A stretch of DNA of 64,000 bases from Bacteroidota bacterium (GCA_018267475.1 JAFDYI010000018.1:31886-95885); one strand, 5' to 3'; positions 54,527 to 64,000 are shown, counted from the stretch's first letter. Numbers and translations are program-made. The notes: a model not told the origin generated them from the letters alone.

Positions 54527-55663
54527 CTATCTATACCCGTCGGTTAATGTTTTCATAAAAGCTACTAGTGCTTTTTCTTCCGTGGCGCTTAGTTTTAGTT
54601 TCCCTAATTCTTCATGATTTACATTTCCAGGCACTTCAGGGTTATTAAATAAAGAATCGCGCAGGTTGTAAAAATGCACTACATCATCTAAAGTATTAAA
54701 GTAGCCGTTATGAAAATAAGGAGCCGTAAGAGCCACGTTTCTAAGCGAAGGCACTTTAAAGGCGCCGTTGTAGGCACTGTTGGCTACCGTAGCGCCCAAG
54801 CCTTTGTCTATGTAGGCACTTCCTGCGGCATTAAACCCGGTGGGCAGCGTGTAAAAGGGGTTGTTTGGGTTTTTTGGCACGCCTATATTGTCGTAAGTAA
54901 AATCAGTAAATAAAATTTGCCCTGAAGCTGCATCCGGAGTAACTAAATGACAGTTTGCGCATTTCCCTTTTAAGGTATCTACAAATAGGTTGTACCCATT
55001 TAGTTCTTCGGCAGTTAAAGAAGCTTGCCCTTGTAGATAATAATCAAACTTGGAGGTAAATCTATTGGCAAAGGTATTAGACCGTTCGTAGGTAGCCAGC
55101 GCATCGGCTATGTTATTAAAAGCGGCGTTGGCGTCGCTAATGCTGCCATATACTTTTTGGTATAGGTTGTAGTAGGTGGCGCTTTTTATTTTATTTATCA
55201 GCATCTCTATGCTATTATTACCCATTTCTAAAGGATTTAGGAAAGGACCTTTAGCTTGGTCTTCTAAGGTGTTGGCTCGGCCATCTAAAAATTGCCCTCC
55301 TACAAAAGATCCGTCGGCATCGCTGTATTGCAAAGGGGCTGGTGCATACATAGAGTAGATGATGCTGGGTGCGTTTCTATTGCCAAAAAGTCCGTCAAGA
55401 GCACCGGGCGACACCACATCATGTGTAAAATCACTAAAAGCTGTTTCGGGTGCATGGCAACTAGAGCACGATTGTCCCATTGGACTAGATAATGTTTTGT
55501 CGAAAAAAATATTTTTTCCTAAAGAAACTTTATCGTCGTAAGAGGGAGTTACGGGAGGTATCTCTATTTGTTCTTTTTTACAAGAACTTATTGCCAGTAC
55601 CAATAAAAAAAGGAATGTGTTTATTCGTTTTTGTGTACGTGTATTTTTTATTTTGTTATTCAT
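54527..55663 (-). CDS. Di-haem cytochrome c peroxidase (MauG family) lipoprotein
   Basis: A 378-residue lipoprotein (lipobox ISSC near residue 28). Two haem-binding CxxCH motifs are visible (CSSCH near 62 and CANCH near 235), with the conserved GQSCSSCHAPETAFSDF and APYFHNGYFNTLDDVVHFYN. These enzymes reduce peroxide or modify proteins outside the cytoplasm. The gene sits 26 bases after the TonB receptor and is probably co-transcribed with it. Confidence 0.92.
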   Translation of the reverse strand: MNNKIKNTRTQKRINTFLFLLVLAISSCKKEQIEIPPVTPSYDDKVSLGKNIFFDKTLSSPMGQSCSSCHAPETAFSDFTHDVVSPGALDGLFGNRNAPSIIYSMYAPAPLQYSDADGSFVGGQFLDGRANTLEDQAKGPFLNPLEMGNNSIEMLINKIKSATYYNLYQKVYGSISDANAAFNNIADALATYERSNTFANRFTSKFDYYLQGQASLTAEELNGYNLFVDTLKGKCANCHLVTPDAASGQILFTDFTYDNIGVPKNPNNPFYTLPTGFNAAGSAYIDKGLGATVANSAYNGAFKVPSLRNVALTAPYFHNGYFNTLDDVVHFYNLRDSLFNNPEVPGNVNHEELGKLKLSATEEKALVAFMKTLTDGYR

Positions 55664-55689
55664 AATGTATGTTGTTTTGTTTTAAGAAA

Positions 55690-57891
55690 TTAAAATGTGG
55701 TTGAAAACCCTATATAAAACATACGCGGGGGCGAAGGGATAATGCCCGGGCCCGGATATTCGGAGGTGCGTATGGTAAAGTATTTTTCGTTCATTAAATT
55801 AGTTACCCCAAACTTAAATTGGTATTTTTGTTTTAGCTTGTAAGAACCTGAAACATCTACCACTTGATAGGCAGGAATGATGCCTGCCAAAGCAGCGTAT
55901 TCATTAAGCGAAGTGCTGAGCGCATCGGAAGCTAGTTTAGAGTTGCTGGCATCGCCATAAGAAAGAGAGGTGTAGGAGTATTGCATGTTAAAAGAAAAGC
56001 CACCTATTTTATAATTTAAACCTACACGCTCTATATTGCGTGGGGCATATTCTACTTGGTTGCCGGCGTAAGCGCCTGATATGTATTGGGCGTGTATGTA
56101 TGCGTACGAATTGTATATGCTGAGTCGCCCGTATTTGGCAGTGGGTATAAGTCCGTCTAGTATATTTACTTCTACATACGTTTCGGCGCCTATGTGTTGC
56201 GAGGTGCCTATATTGGTTCGGTATGCATATAGGGCGGTATCGTATTTGTAAATGGTACCTATTCTGTTTTTATAGTTAATAAAAAAGGCGCCTATATCAA
56301 AGTTTATGATGTTTTTTATAGAGCCTCGATAGCCTATATCTACGTTATCGGCATTCGCATCTTTTAGGTTGGGATTTATTTTGGCAATAGTACCAAAAGG
56401 GGTTAATTGAGCGTAGGTAATAGGGCGGTAGCTTTGAGTGTAGTTGGCGTACAAGCCGGTGTTTTCGCTTACTTTGTATTGCAAGCCTACTCCGGGCAGT
56501 AAAAACATTTTGGTGTTTTGTAAGTTGTTAATGACTACATAGGGACTAGGAGGGTTGGGGTCTTGGTCTTCATCATAGCCATTAGCTAATACGTGTATGT
56601 ATTCAAAACGAAGGCCGGGCGTGATGCTAAAGCGTTTCCCTATATAAAAGGTGTTTTCAATAAAAGGAGCTAAATTGTTGGTGTAATAATTTGTGTTGCC
56701 TCCCCAGGGCGAGGTAGTTACATACGTTAAATCGCTGCCGGTGGTACCATCGGCTCCATGTTGGTTTTTTTTGTAGGCATAGGCATAACGTACACCAAAA
56801 GCCAAGCTTTGTTTTTTACCGGATATATAGTAGTGCGTTAAAACGCGCAGTTCGTTGGTGATGCTTCTAAATTTTTCGTGCTCTACCTCGCGAGGCACGT
56901 ATTGCAAATCAGGTGTTATAGAGTCTTTAATGCCCGGCCCCCCATCTTCGTTTTTCCAAACCAAATCACGCTCGCTATATAAGAAAGCAGATTTTAAACC
57001 GATAGAAGTGTTTTCGTTTAGTTGGTAGTTGAGGTTAAAGGCTACAATATTCCAAGGGCTTTGCAGCCAGTTGCGCGAGCGAAGCGACTGCATGGGGTTT
57101 TGTTGAAATAAAGAATCGGTAAGGCCGCCCGGCATGCGTATGGTGTTTCTAAGCGCAGAATATTCCAAGCCTACTTGCAGCTTGTTAGTAGCTTGGTATT
57201 TAAGGCTGGCAAAACCCGACAATTGACTTTGTTGCGAGTTATCTCTCCAACCGCCAAAGTAGCGGTATTGAACATAGCCGTAATACTTGAACTTTTTTAA
57301 TGTACCGCCTAAGGATAAAAAACTGTTAGACATATTATAGTTTCCCATCGTTTGCGAAACGGTAGCTTCTATAGGTTTGTTAGCCGCATCTTTTAGTTCG
57401 TAATTAACCATACCTCCTATTTGAGGGCCAAAAGCCAAAGAAGCAGCCCCACGCACAAAGCTGATGTTTTTTACCGCTTCCATAGGTGGCAGGTAATAGG
57501 CCTCGTTGTATCCAATAGCATCGGCGGATATGTTGTAGCCGTTTTGTCGCGTGTTCATTTCAATGCCTTGATATGGGTTTACCCCTCTAAAACCAATACC
57601 GTTGGCGGTAAAGCCGCCGCTTTCGGTTTCCACAATATTGAGGCCGGGTATGCGCCCTATAATTTGACGGGTATTGTTTAAGGCTTTGTTGGCATCTAAG
57701 CTATCTATAAGCAGCAGTTCTGTTTTTTTGCCGGCGTATATAATTTGTCCTGCCTCATCTTTCATACGGCCAATGCCGTTCATAGGTTTGTATGTGATAA
57801 TGCTTACTTCTTCTAAAAGGTGCGTGGTGTCTTTTTTTTGTGCCCAAATACAGGTGCTGCACAGGCAGCAGGCTATTGTAAGTTTCCTCAT
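55690..57891 (-). CDS. TonB-dependent receptor, ferric-siderophore/dicitrate-like
   Basis: A 733-residue outer-membrane receptor with a signal peptide (MRKLTIACCLCSTCIWAQ), a plug domain (about 50-165) with IIGRIPGLNIVETESGG and GFRGVNPYQGIEMN, and a beta-barrel ending in an aromatic residue (FSTTF). The FecA-like plug and the probable Fur-type site upstream suggest uptake of iron or another metal chelate. There is no carboxypeptidase-like N-domain, so it is not SusC-like. No substrate-binding partner gene is seen. Confidence 0.92.
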   Translation of the reverse strand: MRKLTIACCLCSTCIWAQKKDTTHLLEEVSIITYKPMNGIGRMKDEAGQIIYAGKKTELLLIDSLDANKALNNTRQIIGRIPGLNIVETESGGFTANGIGFRGVNPYQGIEMNTRQNGYNISADAIGYNEAYYLPPMEAVKNISFVRGAASLAFGPQIGGMVNYELKDAANKPIEATVSQTMGNYNMSNSFLSLGGTLKKFKYYGYVQYRYFGGWRDNSQQSQLSGFASLKYQATNKLQVGLEYSALRNTIRMPGGLTDSLFQQNPMQSLRSRNWLQSPWNIVAFNLNYQLNENTSIGLKSAFLYSERDLVWKNEDGGPGIKDSITPDLQYVPREVEHEKFRSITNELRVLTHYYISGKKQSLAFGVRYAYAYKKNQHGADGTTGSDLTYVTTSPWGGNTNYYTNNLAPFIENTFYIGKRFSITPGLRFEYIHVLANGYDEDQDPNPPSPYVVINNLQNTKMFLLPGVGLQYKVSENTGLYANYTQSYRPITYAQLTPFGTIAKINPNLKDANADNVDIGYRGSIKNIINFDIGAFFINYKNRIGTIYKYDTALYAYRTNIGTSQHIGAETYVEVNILDGLIPTAKYGRLSIYNSYAYIHAQYISGAYAGNQVEYAPRNIERVGLNYKIGGFSFNMQYSYTSLSYGDASNSKLASDALSTSLNEYAALAGIIPAYQVVDVSGSYKLKQKYQFKFGVTNLMNEKYFTIRTSEYPGPGIIPSPPRMFYIGFSTTF

Positions 57892-57897
57892 ATTTTA

Positions 57898-57916
57898 ATT
57901 TAGACTAATTCTTAAT
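57898..57916. promoter_or_regulatory. Fur-like palindromic operator upstream of the TonB receptor
   Basis: ATTTAGACTAATTCTTAAT is a 9-1-9 inverted repeat with 7 of 9 pairs matching (ATTnAGAnT-A-AnTCTnAAT). It resembles the Fur-family operator type TTAGAATnATTCTAA. It lies 7 to 25 bases upstream of the receptor ATG. A TTTCTTTG -7-like element is further upstream, so a bound repressor would cover the transcription start. The assignment is inferred. Confidence 0.5.
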
Positions 57917-58022
57917 AATTCCGCAAAGAAAAAGACTTCCTTATTTTCAGCCAATACCTTTTATAGGGTATTTTAGATTTTGAGATTTCTGTTTTTTTTT
58001 AAATGGAGCTTCGGAAAAATTA

Positions 58023-59405
58023 TTAGAATTTATCAGTCGATGTGTTTCTCCTCATTACATAATACACCGGAACGCCCAAGGCAACCAACACTAAACCCAT
58101 GCCGGTATTAAATGTTTTGTGAAAAATTAAATCTACGCAAATAAGTGCCGTTAATACGATATATAGGGCGGGAATAAAGGGATAGCCGAACGCTTTGTAT
58201 GGGCGGGGCGTATGGGGTTCTTTTTTGCGTAGCACAAAAACAGCAGAAATAGTTACCATATAAAAAAGCAGTGAGGCAAAAGTAGCGTACTCTAATAAAT
58301 CGCCGTAGGAGCCGCTAAAGCATAACAGGCTAGCCCATAAACCTTGTATAAAAAGAGCGTAGCCCGGTACAAAAAAAGAATTGTTTTCCTTGGCCTTTTT
58401 AAAAAATAAGCCATCGGCACTCATGGATTGAAACAGGCGCGCTCCTGCCATTATCAAGCCATTGTTGCAGCCAAAGGTAGATACTACAATTAACCCCGCC
58501 ATTACCAAAACGGCTGTGTTGCCACCTGTTAATGTAGCTATGGCGGCAGCGCCTACCCGGTCGTGAGGGGCCGTTTCTATTTCTTTGAAAGAAAGTAAGC
58601 ATAGGTAGGCCACATTAGCTAAAAGGTATAAGATAGTTACAATAAAAGTACCCAACATCAAACCTCTCGGTATGTTTTTATGCGGTTCTTTTATCTCAGA
58701 AGCAATAAAGGTTACATTATTCCAGGCATCGCTGCTAAATAAAGATCCGATCATCGCTACTCCTACAGCCAACCATATAGTACTGCTATTCCCTTCCGGT
58801 AGTTGCCAGGCTTGTTGCATGTTCTTAGAAAAAACATCTTGAGTAAAACCGGCATAAATGCCTACCGCAATAAGTCCAAATAATGCAACTAATTTGGCAA
58901 TAGTAAACACTCGTTGAATCATTTTTCCATTTTGCACGCCTCTTGAGTTGATAAGAGTAAGTAGTAAGATGGAGCTTACGGCTAAAAGTTGAGCATAGCT
59001 TAATTTAAAAAAACCAAACTGCATCAATATATTGTTTTCATTAAAAAGAGGAATAAACACTCCCACGTATTTAGCAAAGGCAACAGCTACCGCAGCTATT
59101 ACCCCAGTTTGTATAACTAAAAAAACAGTCCAGCCGTATAAAAAAGCAACTAAACTGCCAAAGGCTCTTTTTATATACACGTATTGCCCGCCCGCGTGAG
59201 GCATCATTCCGGCCAACTCGCCATAGCTAAGGGCAGCAAATAAGGTAAGCAGGCCGGTAAGCAACCAACAAAGCAAAAGCCAACCGCTACCTCCTACGGT
59301 ACGAGCCATATCGCTGGATACAATGAAAATACCGGAACCAATCATAGAGCCTGACACAATAAGAGTGGTATCTAATAGAGACAGACTGCGCGTGTTGTTG
59401 GGCAT
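58023..59405 (-). CDS. APC-superfamily amino acid permease
   Basis: A 460-residue transporter with 12 hydrophobic helices. The first has SMIGSGIFIVSSDMARTVGG, matching the GSGIF motif for amino-group binding. The segments GVQNGKMIQRVFTIAKL and SEIKEPHKNIPRGLMLGT are typical of the LAT/APC family. It probably imports or exchanges amino acids at the inner membrane. The substrate is unknown. Confidence 0.9.
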   Translation of the reverse strand: MPNNTRSLSLLDTTLIVSGSMIGSGIFIVSSDMARTVGGSGWLLLCWLLTGLLTLFAALSYGELAGMMPHAGGQYVYIKRAFGSLVAFLYGWTVFLVIQTGVIAAVAVAFAKYVGVFIPLFNENNILMQFGFFKLSYAQLLAVSSILLLTLINSRGVQNGKMIQRVFTIAKLVALFGLIAVGIYAGFTQDVFSKNMQQAWQLPEGNSSTIWLAVGVAMIGSLFSSDAWNNVTFIASEIKEPHKNIPRGLMLGTFIVTILYLLANVAYLCLLSFKEIETAPHDRVGAAAIATLTGGNTAVLVMAGLIVVSTFGCNNGLIMAGARLFQSMSADGLFFKKAKENNSFFVPGYALFIQGLWASLLCFSGSYGDLLEYATFASLLFYMVTISAVFVLRKKEPHTPRPYKAFGYPFIPALYIVLTALICVDLIFHKTFNTGMGLVLVALGVPVYYVMRRNTSTDKF

Positions 59406-59523
59406 AATATAAGGAAAAAGGGCTTGTGTTTCAAGTCCAAAGATACTAAAATATCCTGCCGAGAAAAGGGTTTTTAAGCTACATAAAATAAAAAAACTCG
59501 TAGCGTATAGCCGCTAAGAAACG

Positions 59524-59531
59524 TATATTTG
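59524..59531 (+). promoter_or_regulatory. -7 promoter element for aspS
   Basis: TATATTTG, ending 23 bases before the aspS ATG. Confidence 0.5.
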
Positions 59532-59554
59532 CCCCCTATAATGTTATACTTTCC

Positions 59555-61321
59555 ATGCAAACACATTTAAGAACACATACCTGCGGCCAACTCAGAATAA
59601 GCGACGTAGGCAAAAGTACTACCCTTTGCGGATGGGTACAAAAAACCCGTGATATGGGCGGGCTTACTTTTATTGACCTGCGCGACCGGTACGGAGTTAC
59701 GCAACTTATTGTAGATAAAAAAAGCTATGCACGCGAGTGCGTATTGCAAGTTTCGGGTACCGTTATAGAGCGTGAAAGCAAAAATAAAAACCTGCCTACC
59801 GGCGATATAGAGATAAAAGCAACTCATATAAAAGTGCTGAATGAAGCCATTACCCCTCCTTTTACCATAGAAGACGAAACCGATGGAGGCGATGAACTGC
59901 GCATGAAATACCGCTATTTGGATTTGCGTAGAAATGCGGTACGCAAAAATTTAGAACTACGCCACCGTATGGCTATTGAAACGCGCAATTATTTAGATAA
60001 ACAACAATTTTTGGAGGTAGAAACCCCCGTACTTATTAAATCAACCCCTGAAGGTGCACGCGATTTTGTGGTACCCAGCCGCATACACGCAGGCGATTTT
60101 TATGCACTGCCTCAAAGTCCACAAACCTTTAAACAGCTATTGATGGTGAGTGGCTTTGATAGGTACTACCAAATAGTAAAATGTTTTAGAGATGAAGACC
60201 TGCGTGCAGACCGACAGCCCGAGTTTACACAAATAGATTGCGAGATGAGCTTTGTAGAGCAAGAAGATGTTTTACAAACTTTTGAGGGATTGGCACGCCA
60301 TCTTTTTAAAACCGTAAAAGGCCTTGATATCCCGGTATTGCCACGCATGAGTTACGCCGATGCTATGAAGTATTATGGGAATGATAAACCCGATACTCGT
60401 TTTGAGATGCGCTTTGTAGAACTAACTCATCTTGTAAAAGGAAAAAACTTTAAAGTATTTGATGAGGCCTCTTTAGTAGTAGGCATTTGTGCCAAGGGGG
60501 TAGCCGAATATACCCGCAAGCAATTAGATGAGCTAACCGAGTTTGTAAAACGCCCACAAATAGGCGCTACCGGCTTGGTATATGCACGCTATAATGCAGA
60601 CGGAACCATAAAATCATCAGTAGATAAATTTTACAACGAGGACGAACTGAAAAAATGGGCACTGGCTTTTGATGCCCAACCCGGCGATTTATTTTTGATA
60701 GTATCCGGAGAAGAGCACAAAGCTCGCAAAGCCCTTTCCGAGCTTCGTTTAGAGATGGGAACACGCTTGGGCTTGCGCAATAAAAATACTTTTTCTTGCC
60801 TTTGGGTGGTAGATTTTCCTTTATTGGAATGGAATGAAAATGATAACAACTTGCTAGAGTCGTTGCGCGGCAGGTGGGTAGCTAAGCATCATCCTTTTAC
60901 TTCTCCAAAACCGGAAGATATAGCCCTGCTAAGCAGCAACCCCGGCGCAGTGCGCGCTAATGCTTACGATATGGTAATAAATGGAGTAGAAGTGGGTGGA
61001 GGTTCAATACGTATATACAATAAAGACTTGCAGGCAAAAATGTTTGAAACACTCGGCTTTTCTAAAGAAGAAGCGCAAACACAATTTGGCTTTTTGATGA
61101 ATGCGTTTGAGTATGGAGCGCCTCCGCACGGCGGTATTGCTTTTGGTTTTGATAGATTGTGTTCTTTATTTGGCGGTGCTGATTCTATTCGAGATTTTAT
61201 TGCATTTCCAAAAAACAATGCAGGCAAAGATGTAATGATTGAAAGCCCCGGCGCTATTAGCGAAGAACAATTAAACGAATTACATATTCAAATAAAAAAA
61301 GAACATCATGAAAAAAAATAA
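59555..61321 (+). CDS. aspS: Aspartate-tRNA ligase
   Basis: A 588-residue class II aminoacyl-tRNA synthetase that charges tRNA-Asp. The N-terminal anticodon-binding OB fold has [20 protein letters not shown]. Motif 1 is around [22 protein letters not shown], motif 2 is [19 protein letters not shown] and motif 3 is [12 protein letters not shown] bacterial GAD insertion domain lies between motifs 2 and 3. Its stop overlaps the C1 peptidase start by 14 bases. Confidence 0.97.
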   Translation: MQTHLRTHTCGQLRISDVGKSTTLCGWVQKTRDMGGLTFIDLRDRYGVTQLIVDKKSYARECVLQVSGTVIERESKNKNLPTGDIEIKATHIKVLNEAITPPFTIEDETDGGDELRMKYRYLDLRRNAVRKNLELRHRMAIETRNYLDKQQFLEVETPVLIKSTPEGARDFVVPSRIHAGDFYALPQSPQTFKQLLMVSGFDRYYQIVKCFRDEDLRADRQPEFTQIDCEMSFVEQEDVLQTFEGLARHLFKTVKGLDIPVLPRMSYADAMKYYGNDKPDTRFEMRFVELTHLVKGKNFKVFDEASLVVGICAKGVAEYTRKQLDELTEFVKRPQIGATGLVYARYNADGTIKSSVDKFYNEDELKKWALAFDAQPGDLFLIVSGEEHKARKALSELRLEMGTRLGLRNKNTFSCLWVVDFPLLEWNENDNNLLESLRGRWVAKHHPFTSPKPEDIALLSSNPGAVRANAYDMVINGVEVGGGSIRIYNKDLQAKMFETLGFSKEEAQTQFGFLMNAFEYGAPPHGGIAFGFDRLCSLFGGADSIRDFIAFPKNNAGKDVMIESPGAISEEQLNELHIQIKKEHHEKK

Positions 61322-62468
61322 TCATATAACCATTTTACTCGCACTTGGATTTAGTGCATTGCTGCAAGCGCAACCCAACACCAATAAAAAAGACAGTCAG
61401 TATCAATTTACAATTACTAAAAGCATAGATGCCGCCCCTGTTCAAAACCAAGGGAAAACAGGCACCTGCTGGAGTTTTAGCACGCTTTCTTTTTTTGAGT
61501 CGGAGGTGATGCGCGTAAAAAAAACAAAAGAAGTGAAGTTAAGTGAAATGTTTGTAGTGCGCAAAACGTATCCTTTAAAAGCACAAAACTATATACGCAT
61601 GCACGGCAGTGCCCAGTTTGCCGAAGGCGGAGAGCCAACCGATGTGGTATATTGCTGGAAAAATTTTGGCATGATGCCTCGCGAAATATATAACGGCAAC
61701 TATAATGAGGCTACCGGTTATAACCACCATAATATGGATTCTGTTTTGCTTGCAGAGATTAAATCATTTACTACAAAAAGTCAGATACAAGCTCATGAGT
61801 GGAAAGAGCAAATAGAAGGTACATTGTCATCCTATTTAGGAAACCCTCCCGAAACGTTTACCTATAAAGGCAAATCATATACGCCCAAAAGCTATGCGGC
61901 CGAGTTGGGCATCAATCCTGATGATTATGTGTTTATCTCGTCTTTTACGCATCACCCTTTTTACAAACCGTTTATTTTAGAAGTGCCTGATAATTGGGCA
62001 TGGAAAAGCTATCAAAACATACCCATTGATGAGGTGATACAGACTATCAATCACGCATTAAGTAATGGCTATGGTGTGGCTTGGGCCGCTGATGTAAGCG
62101 AGCCTTACTTTAGGTTTAAAGAGGGTTTGGCTTTGGTGCCCGATGCCTGGGAAAGCATGAGTGCTGAGGCTAAAAATGCGTGCTTTACAACTCCGTGCAA
62201 GCAACAAACTATTACACAAGAGTTGCGCCAAGAAAAGTTTGATAATTACGAAACCCAAGACGATCACGGAATGCATATTATAGGTATGGCTAAAGATCAA
62301 AATGGAGGTAATTATTATGTGATAAAAAATTCATGGGGCACTAAACGCAACGATTGCGATGGGTATTTCTACGCTTCCGAAGCTTATGTACGCCTAAAAA
62401 CGGTAAGCATTACACTTCACAAAAAAGCCATTCCGGCAGAAATAGCTAAGAAAATGAGTGTAAAATAA
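61308..62468 (+). CDS. Secreted C1-family cysteine peptidase (bleomycin hydrolase-like)
   Basis: A 386-residue protein with a signal peptide (about 1-21). Papain-like catalytic residues are Cys54 in [10 protein letters not shown], His320 in DDHGMHIIG and Asn341 in KNSWG, with the oxyanion Gln in VQNQGKTG. The order and length fit the bleomycin hydrolase/aminopeptidase C group, usually cytoplasmic, but this one has an export signal. It overlaps aspS by 14 bases. Confidence 0.88.
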   Translation: MKKNNHITILLALGFSALLQAQPNTNKKDSQYQFTITKSIDAAPVQNQGKTGTCWSFSTLSFFESEVMRVKKTKEVKLSEMFVVRKTYPLKAQNYIRMHGSAQFAEGGEPTDVVYCWKNFGMMPREIYNGNYNEATGYNHHNMDSVLLAEIKSFTTKSQIQAHEWKEQIEGTLSSYLGNPPETFTYKGKSYTPKSYAAELGINPDDYVFISSFTHHPFYKPFILEVPDNWAWKSYQNIPIDEVIQTINHALSNGYGVAWAADVSEPYFRFKEGLALVPDAWESMSAEAKNACFTTPCKQQTITQELRQEKFDNYETQDDHGMHIIGMAKDQNGGNYYVIKNSWGTKRNDCDGYFYASEAYVRLKTVSITLHKKAIPAEIAKKMSVK

Positions 62469-62505
62469 CGCACTCCAAAAACAGTTTAGGCTAATTTAAT
62501 TCTGT

Positions 62506-63627
62506 TTAGTTTCGCCACTTTAGGTAGCAGGCAATAGGGTAGTGGTCGGTAAGGCTTTCTGTTATTCGTTTGTAGGAGGTGCACTCAAAAGCAGGGTGAT
62601 GCAAAATATAATCGATGCGAAGCAGAGGCAAGTTGCCGTGATAGGTTTTTCCGATGCCGTTTCCGGCTTCCTTAAAAGAGTCTTTTAACCCACACGATAA
62701 GGCGTGATAGGCGTAAGAGGAGGGTGTGTCATTAAAATCGCCACACAAAATAATTTTGTAAGGGCAATTTTTTATATGGGCCGCTACCAATCCGGCTTGC
62801 TGGGCACGCATCAAGAATCCTTTTTTTAATCGTTTAAAAATGTTTTTTGATTCGGTAAGATTGGTGTCGTTATATTGTTTTTTATGTAGCTCATCAATAA
62901 ACTTGTATTCTTTTTTGCCAAATGAAATAGACGCTAAGTGTATGTTGTATATGCGCACCGTATCGGTATTGATAAGCACATCGGTATAGATGCAGATGTT
63001 GTTTGATTTGGTTTGGAATAAAATTTTTCCTTTTCGTACAATAGGGTATTTACATAGGGTGGCTACCCCCCAGTGGTCGGTATGGCGCAGCGTGGTAGTA
63101 TATTCGGTATGAATGTTTTTTATGGGAAGCAAGGAAATAAGGCTGTCCACGTTGTTAAAATCTTTTGGGTTTTCGGAGGTGTAAAATTCTTGCAGGCACA
63201 AAATATCAGGCGACTCGTCTTGCAGCATATTAAAAATAAGTTTGCGCGATTGTTTGTTGTGCGACCAGTTGTACAAATCAAACAACATGCAGTTGTAGTT
63301 GAGTACCTTTATATCGTTATTGCTGCTTTTTTTAGAAAAGTTAAGTTGCGCAATGCCCATTAAGTTAGGAATACTAAGCAGTACCATAAGTCCGGAAAGC
63401 AGTGCCCACCAACGCATTTGTATCATCCAAAAAATAATAAATAAGATATTGATGCACAAAATAATAGGGTAGGAAATACCCACAAAAGCCAAAGGCCAAA
63501 AAGTGCTTGGGCTAATATATTTGGCTGATATAGACAACAGCATGGCTACGGCTGCGGCATAATTAAGCCATAGAACAAAGCGCTGCAATACCCCTCTTTT
63601 TTTTTCTATGTTTTTACCTGTATTCAA
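62506..63627 (-). CDS. Endonuclease/exonuclease/phosphatase (EEP) family protein with N-terminal membrane segments
   Basis: About 373 residues. Two to three hydrophobic helices in the first 95 residues anchor it. The soluble domain has EEP marks: VLNYNCMLFDLYNW, DILCLQEFYTS (catalytic Glu), ILCGDFNDTPSSYAYH (Asp/Asn) and SLTDHYPIACYL (Asp-His). Family members cleave phosphodiesters in nucleic acids or lipids; the substrate is unknown. There is no ATG near the front. TTG at 63627 is my choice and TTG at 63645 is the alternative. The start is uncertain. Confidence 0.82.
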   Translation of the reverse strand: MNTGKNIEKKRGVLQRFVLWLNYAAAVAMLLSISAKYISPSTFWPLAFVGISYPIILCINILFIIFWMIQMRWWALLSGLMVLLSIPNLMGIAQLNFSKKSSNNDIKVLNYNCMLFDLYNWSHNKQSRKLIFNMLQDESPDILCLQEFYTSENPKDFNNVDSLISLLPIKNIHTEYTTTLRHTDHWGVATLCKYPIVRKGKILFQTKSNNICIYTDVLINTDTVRIYNIHLASISFGKKEYKFIDELHKKQYNDTNLTESKNIFKRLKKGFLMRAQQAGLVAAHIKNCPYKIILCGDFNDTPSSYAYHALSCGLKDSFKEAGNGIGKTYHGNLPLLRIDYILHHPAFECTSYKRITESLTDHYPIACYLKWRN

Positions 63628-63674
63628 ACTAAAAATGGAGAGCAAATAAAACGTAAAAAAATCAACCGGTTAAA

Positions 63675-63705
63675 TTTGGAAGTAAAATAAAAAGTTGTAC
63701 CTTTG
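63675..63705 (+). promoter_or_regulatory. Full Bacteroidota sigma-ABfr promoter for tRNA-Asp
   Basis: TTTG at 63675-63678, a 19-base spacer and TACCTTTG at 63698-63705, with the mature tRNA 5' end 15 bases downstream. Confidence 0.8.
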
Positions 63706-63719
63706 CGCCACCAAAAAAC

Positions 63720-63793
63720 GGACCGGTAGTTCAGCTGGTTAGAATGCCGCCCTGTCACGGCGGAGGTCGCGGGTTCGAGTCCCGTCCGGTCCG
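63720..63793 (+). tRNA. tRNA-Asp (anticodon GTC)
   Basis: A 74-base cloverleaf. Acceptor GGACCGG pairs with CCGGTCC. The anticodon stem CCGCC/GGCGG holds the loop CTGTCAC with anticodon GTC. The T loop is GTTCGAGTC. The discriminator is G, the identity base for Asp. CCA is not encoded. Confidence 0.97.
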
Positions 63794-63816
63794 CTAACAT
63801 AAGAAGAACCATCTAT

Positions 63817-63847
63817 AACCCTCGTTTTACGAGGGTTTGTTTTTTTA
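63817..63847 (+). terminator. Intrinsic terminator after tRNA-Asp
   Basis: AACCCTCGT pairs with ACGAGGGTT around TTT, followed by TG and a T run. It is 24 bases after the tRNA. Beyond it, 63848-64000 shows no gene. Confidence 0.82.
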
Positions 63848-64000
63848 TGGATTGACGCATCAAATTCGGCATCATCACATTTTTTGATTACCGCCGTGTG
63901 CTTGCTCTGCTTCGCGCATTTGAAAGAGGGGGTAGTATTTCGGGCAAGTGCCTTTTAAAGTTCGATCTTATTTGCTCGGCTTCTCATTTTTTTAAAATAA

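Noticed and set aside
63624..63812. Minus-strand frame over tRNA-Asp containing RTGLEPATSAVTG
   Set aside because: This product is the well-known spurious translation of the antisense of a tRNA gene; the tRNA explains the sequence.
1..64000. CRISPR array, prophage, integron or complete insertion sequence
   Set aside because: I saw no regularly spaced direct repeats, no phage structural genes and no intact transposase or integrase.

Overview
The window is chromosomal DNA of a member of the phylum Bacteroidota. The basis is the A+T-rich sequence, the many matches to the Bacteroidota -7 promoter element TAnnTTTG, a fused murF-alr gene, gldF and gldG gliding-type ABC genes, a bactofilin/AtpZ pair, DUF3276, and a tmRNA with the tag GEESYAMAA. 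It reads as ordinary core genome. About 60 protein genes are packed on both strands, with two tRNAs and one tmRNA. There is no CRISPR array, no intact insertion sequence, no prophage and no recognisable defence island. I cannot name the genus.

Layout. 1-7.5 kb: truncated coaX, an M61 peptidase, a beta-propeller (PD40) protein, the murF-alr fusion, tdk and a conserved hypothetical. 7.5-18.3 kb: VWA-type membrane protein, fabG, phoH, a SAM hydrolase-type protein, a small monooxygenase-like protein, a repeat-like intergenic element, dusB, an LptF/LptG-type permease, a secreted conserved protein often labelled asparagine synthetase B, a coiled-coil lipoprotein and an rRNA-type methyltransferase. 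18.3-23.5 kb: O-antigen ligase-like protein, then gldF-gldG-DUF4340. 23.5-28 kb: aroE, a LolA-like protein, a TlpA-like thioredoxin lipoprotein, DUF3276 and a cysteine desulfurase. 28-34 kb: a complete RND efflux operon (adaptor, pump, TolC-like). 34-40.8 kb: a relict or mobile repeat, a GT9 heptosyltransferase-like enzyme, YdcF, a PF10023 peptidase, folB, terC, tatD, a small lipoprotein, atpZ, bactofilin and a SlyD-like FKBP. 40.8-43.4 kb: ALDH7-type dehydrogenase, tmRNA and tRNA-Cys. 43.4-52.9 kb: helicase, polyprenyl synthase, MORN-type lipoprotein, cdd, an ABC pair, a HAD phosphatase, a glycosyltransferase/sigma factor/rsmG overlapping cluster and a GT87-type protein. 53-64 kb: second copy of the repeat, an acyl-CoA thiolase, a di-haem peroxidase with a TonB receptor behind a Fur-like palindrome, an APC permease, aspS with an overlapping secreted C1 peptidase, an EEP-family protein and tRNA-Asp.

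Genes that work together. These include the efflux trio, gldF/gldG, the TonB receptor with the di-haem peroxidase (probably metal uptake), the tdk/murF-alr pair and several cell-envelope genes (WaaL-like, GT9, LptF/LptG-like, LolA-like). Promoter boxes let me move several starts downstream of the longest open frame. In a few genes the box sits so close to the start codon that the mRNA leader must be very short.

I found no convincing new multi-gene system. The points most worth checking are the dispersed inverted repeat at 34.2 and 53.0 kb, the structured intergenic element before dusB, the Fur-like operator at 57.9 kb, the very short leaders, and the conserved secreted protein whose usual name does not fit its sequence.
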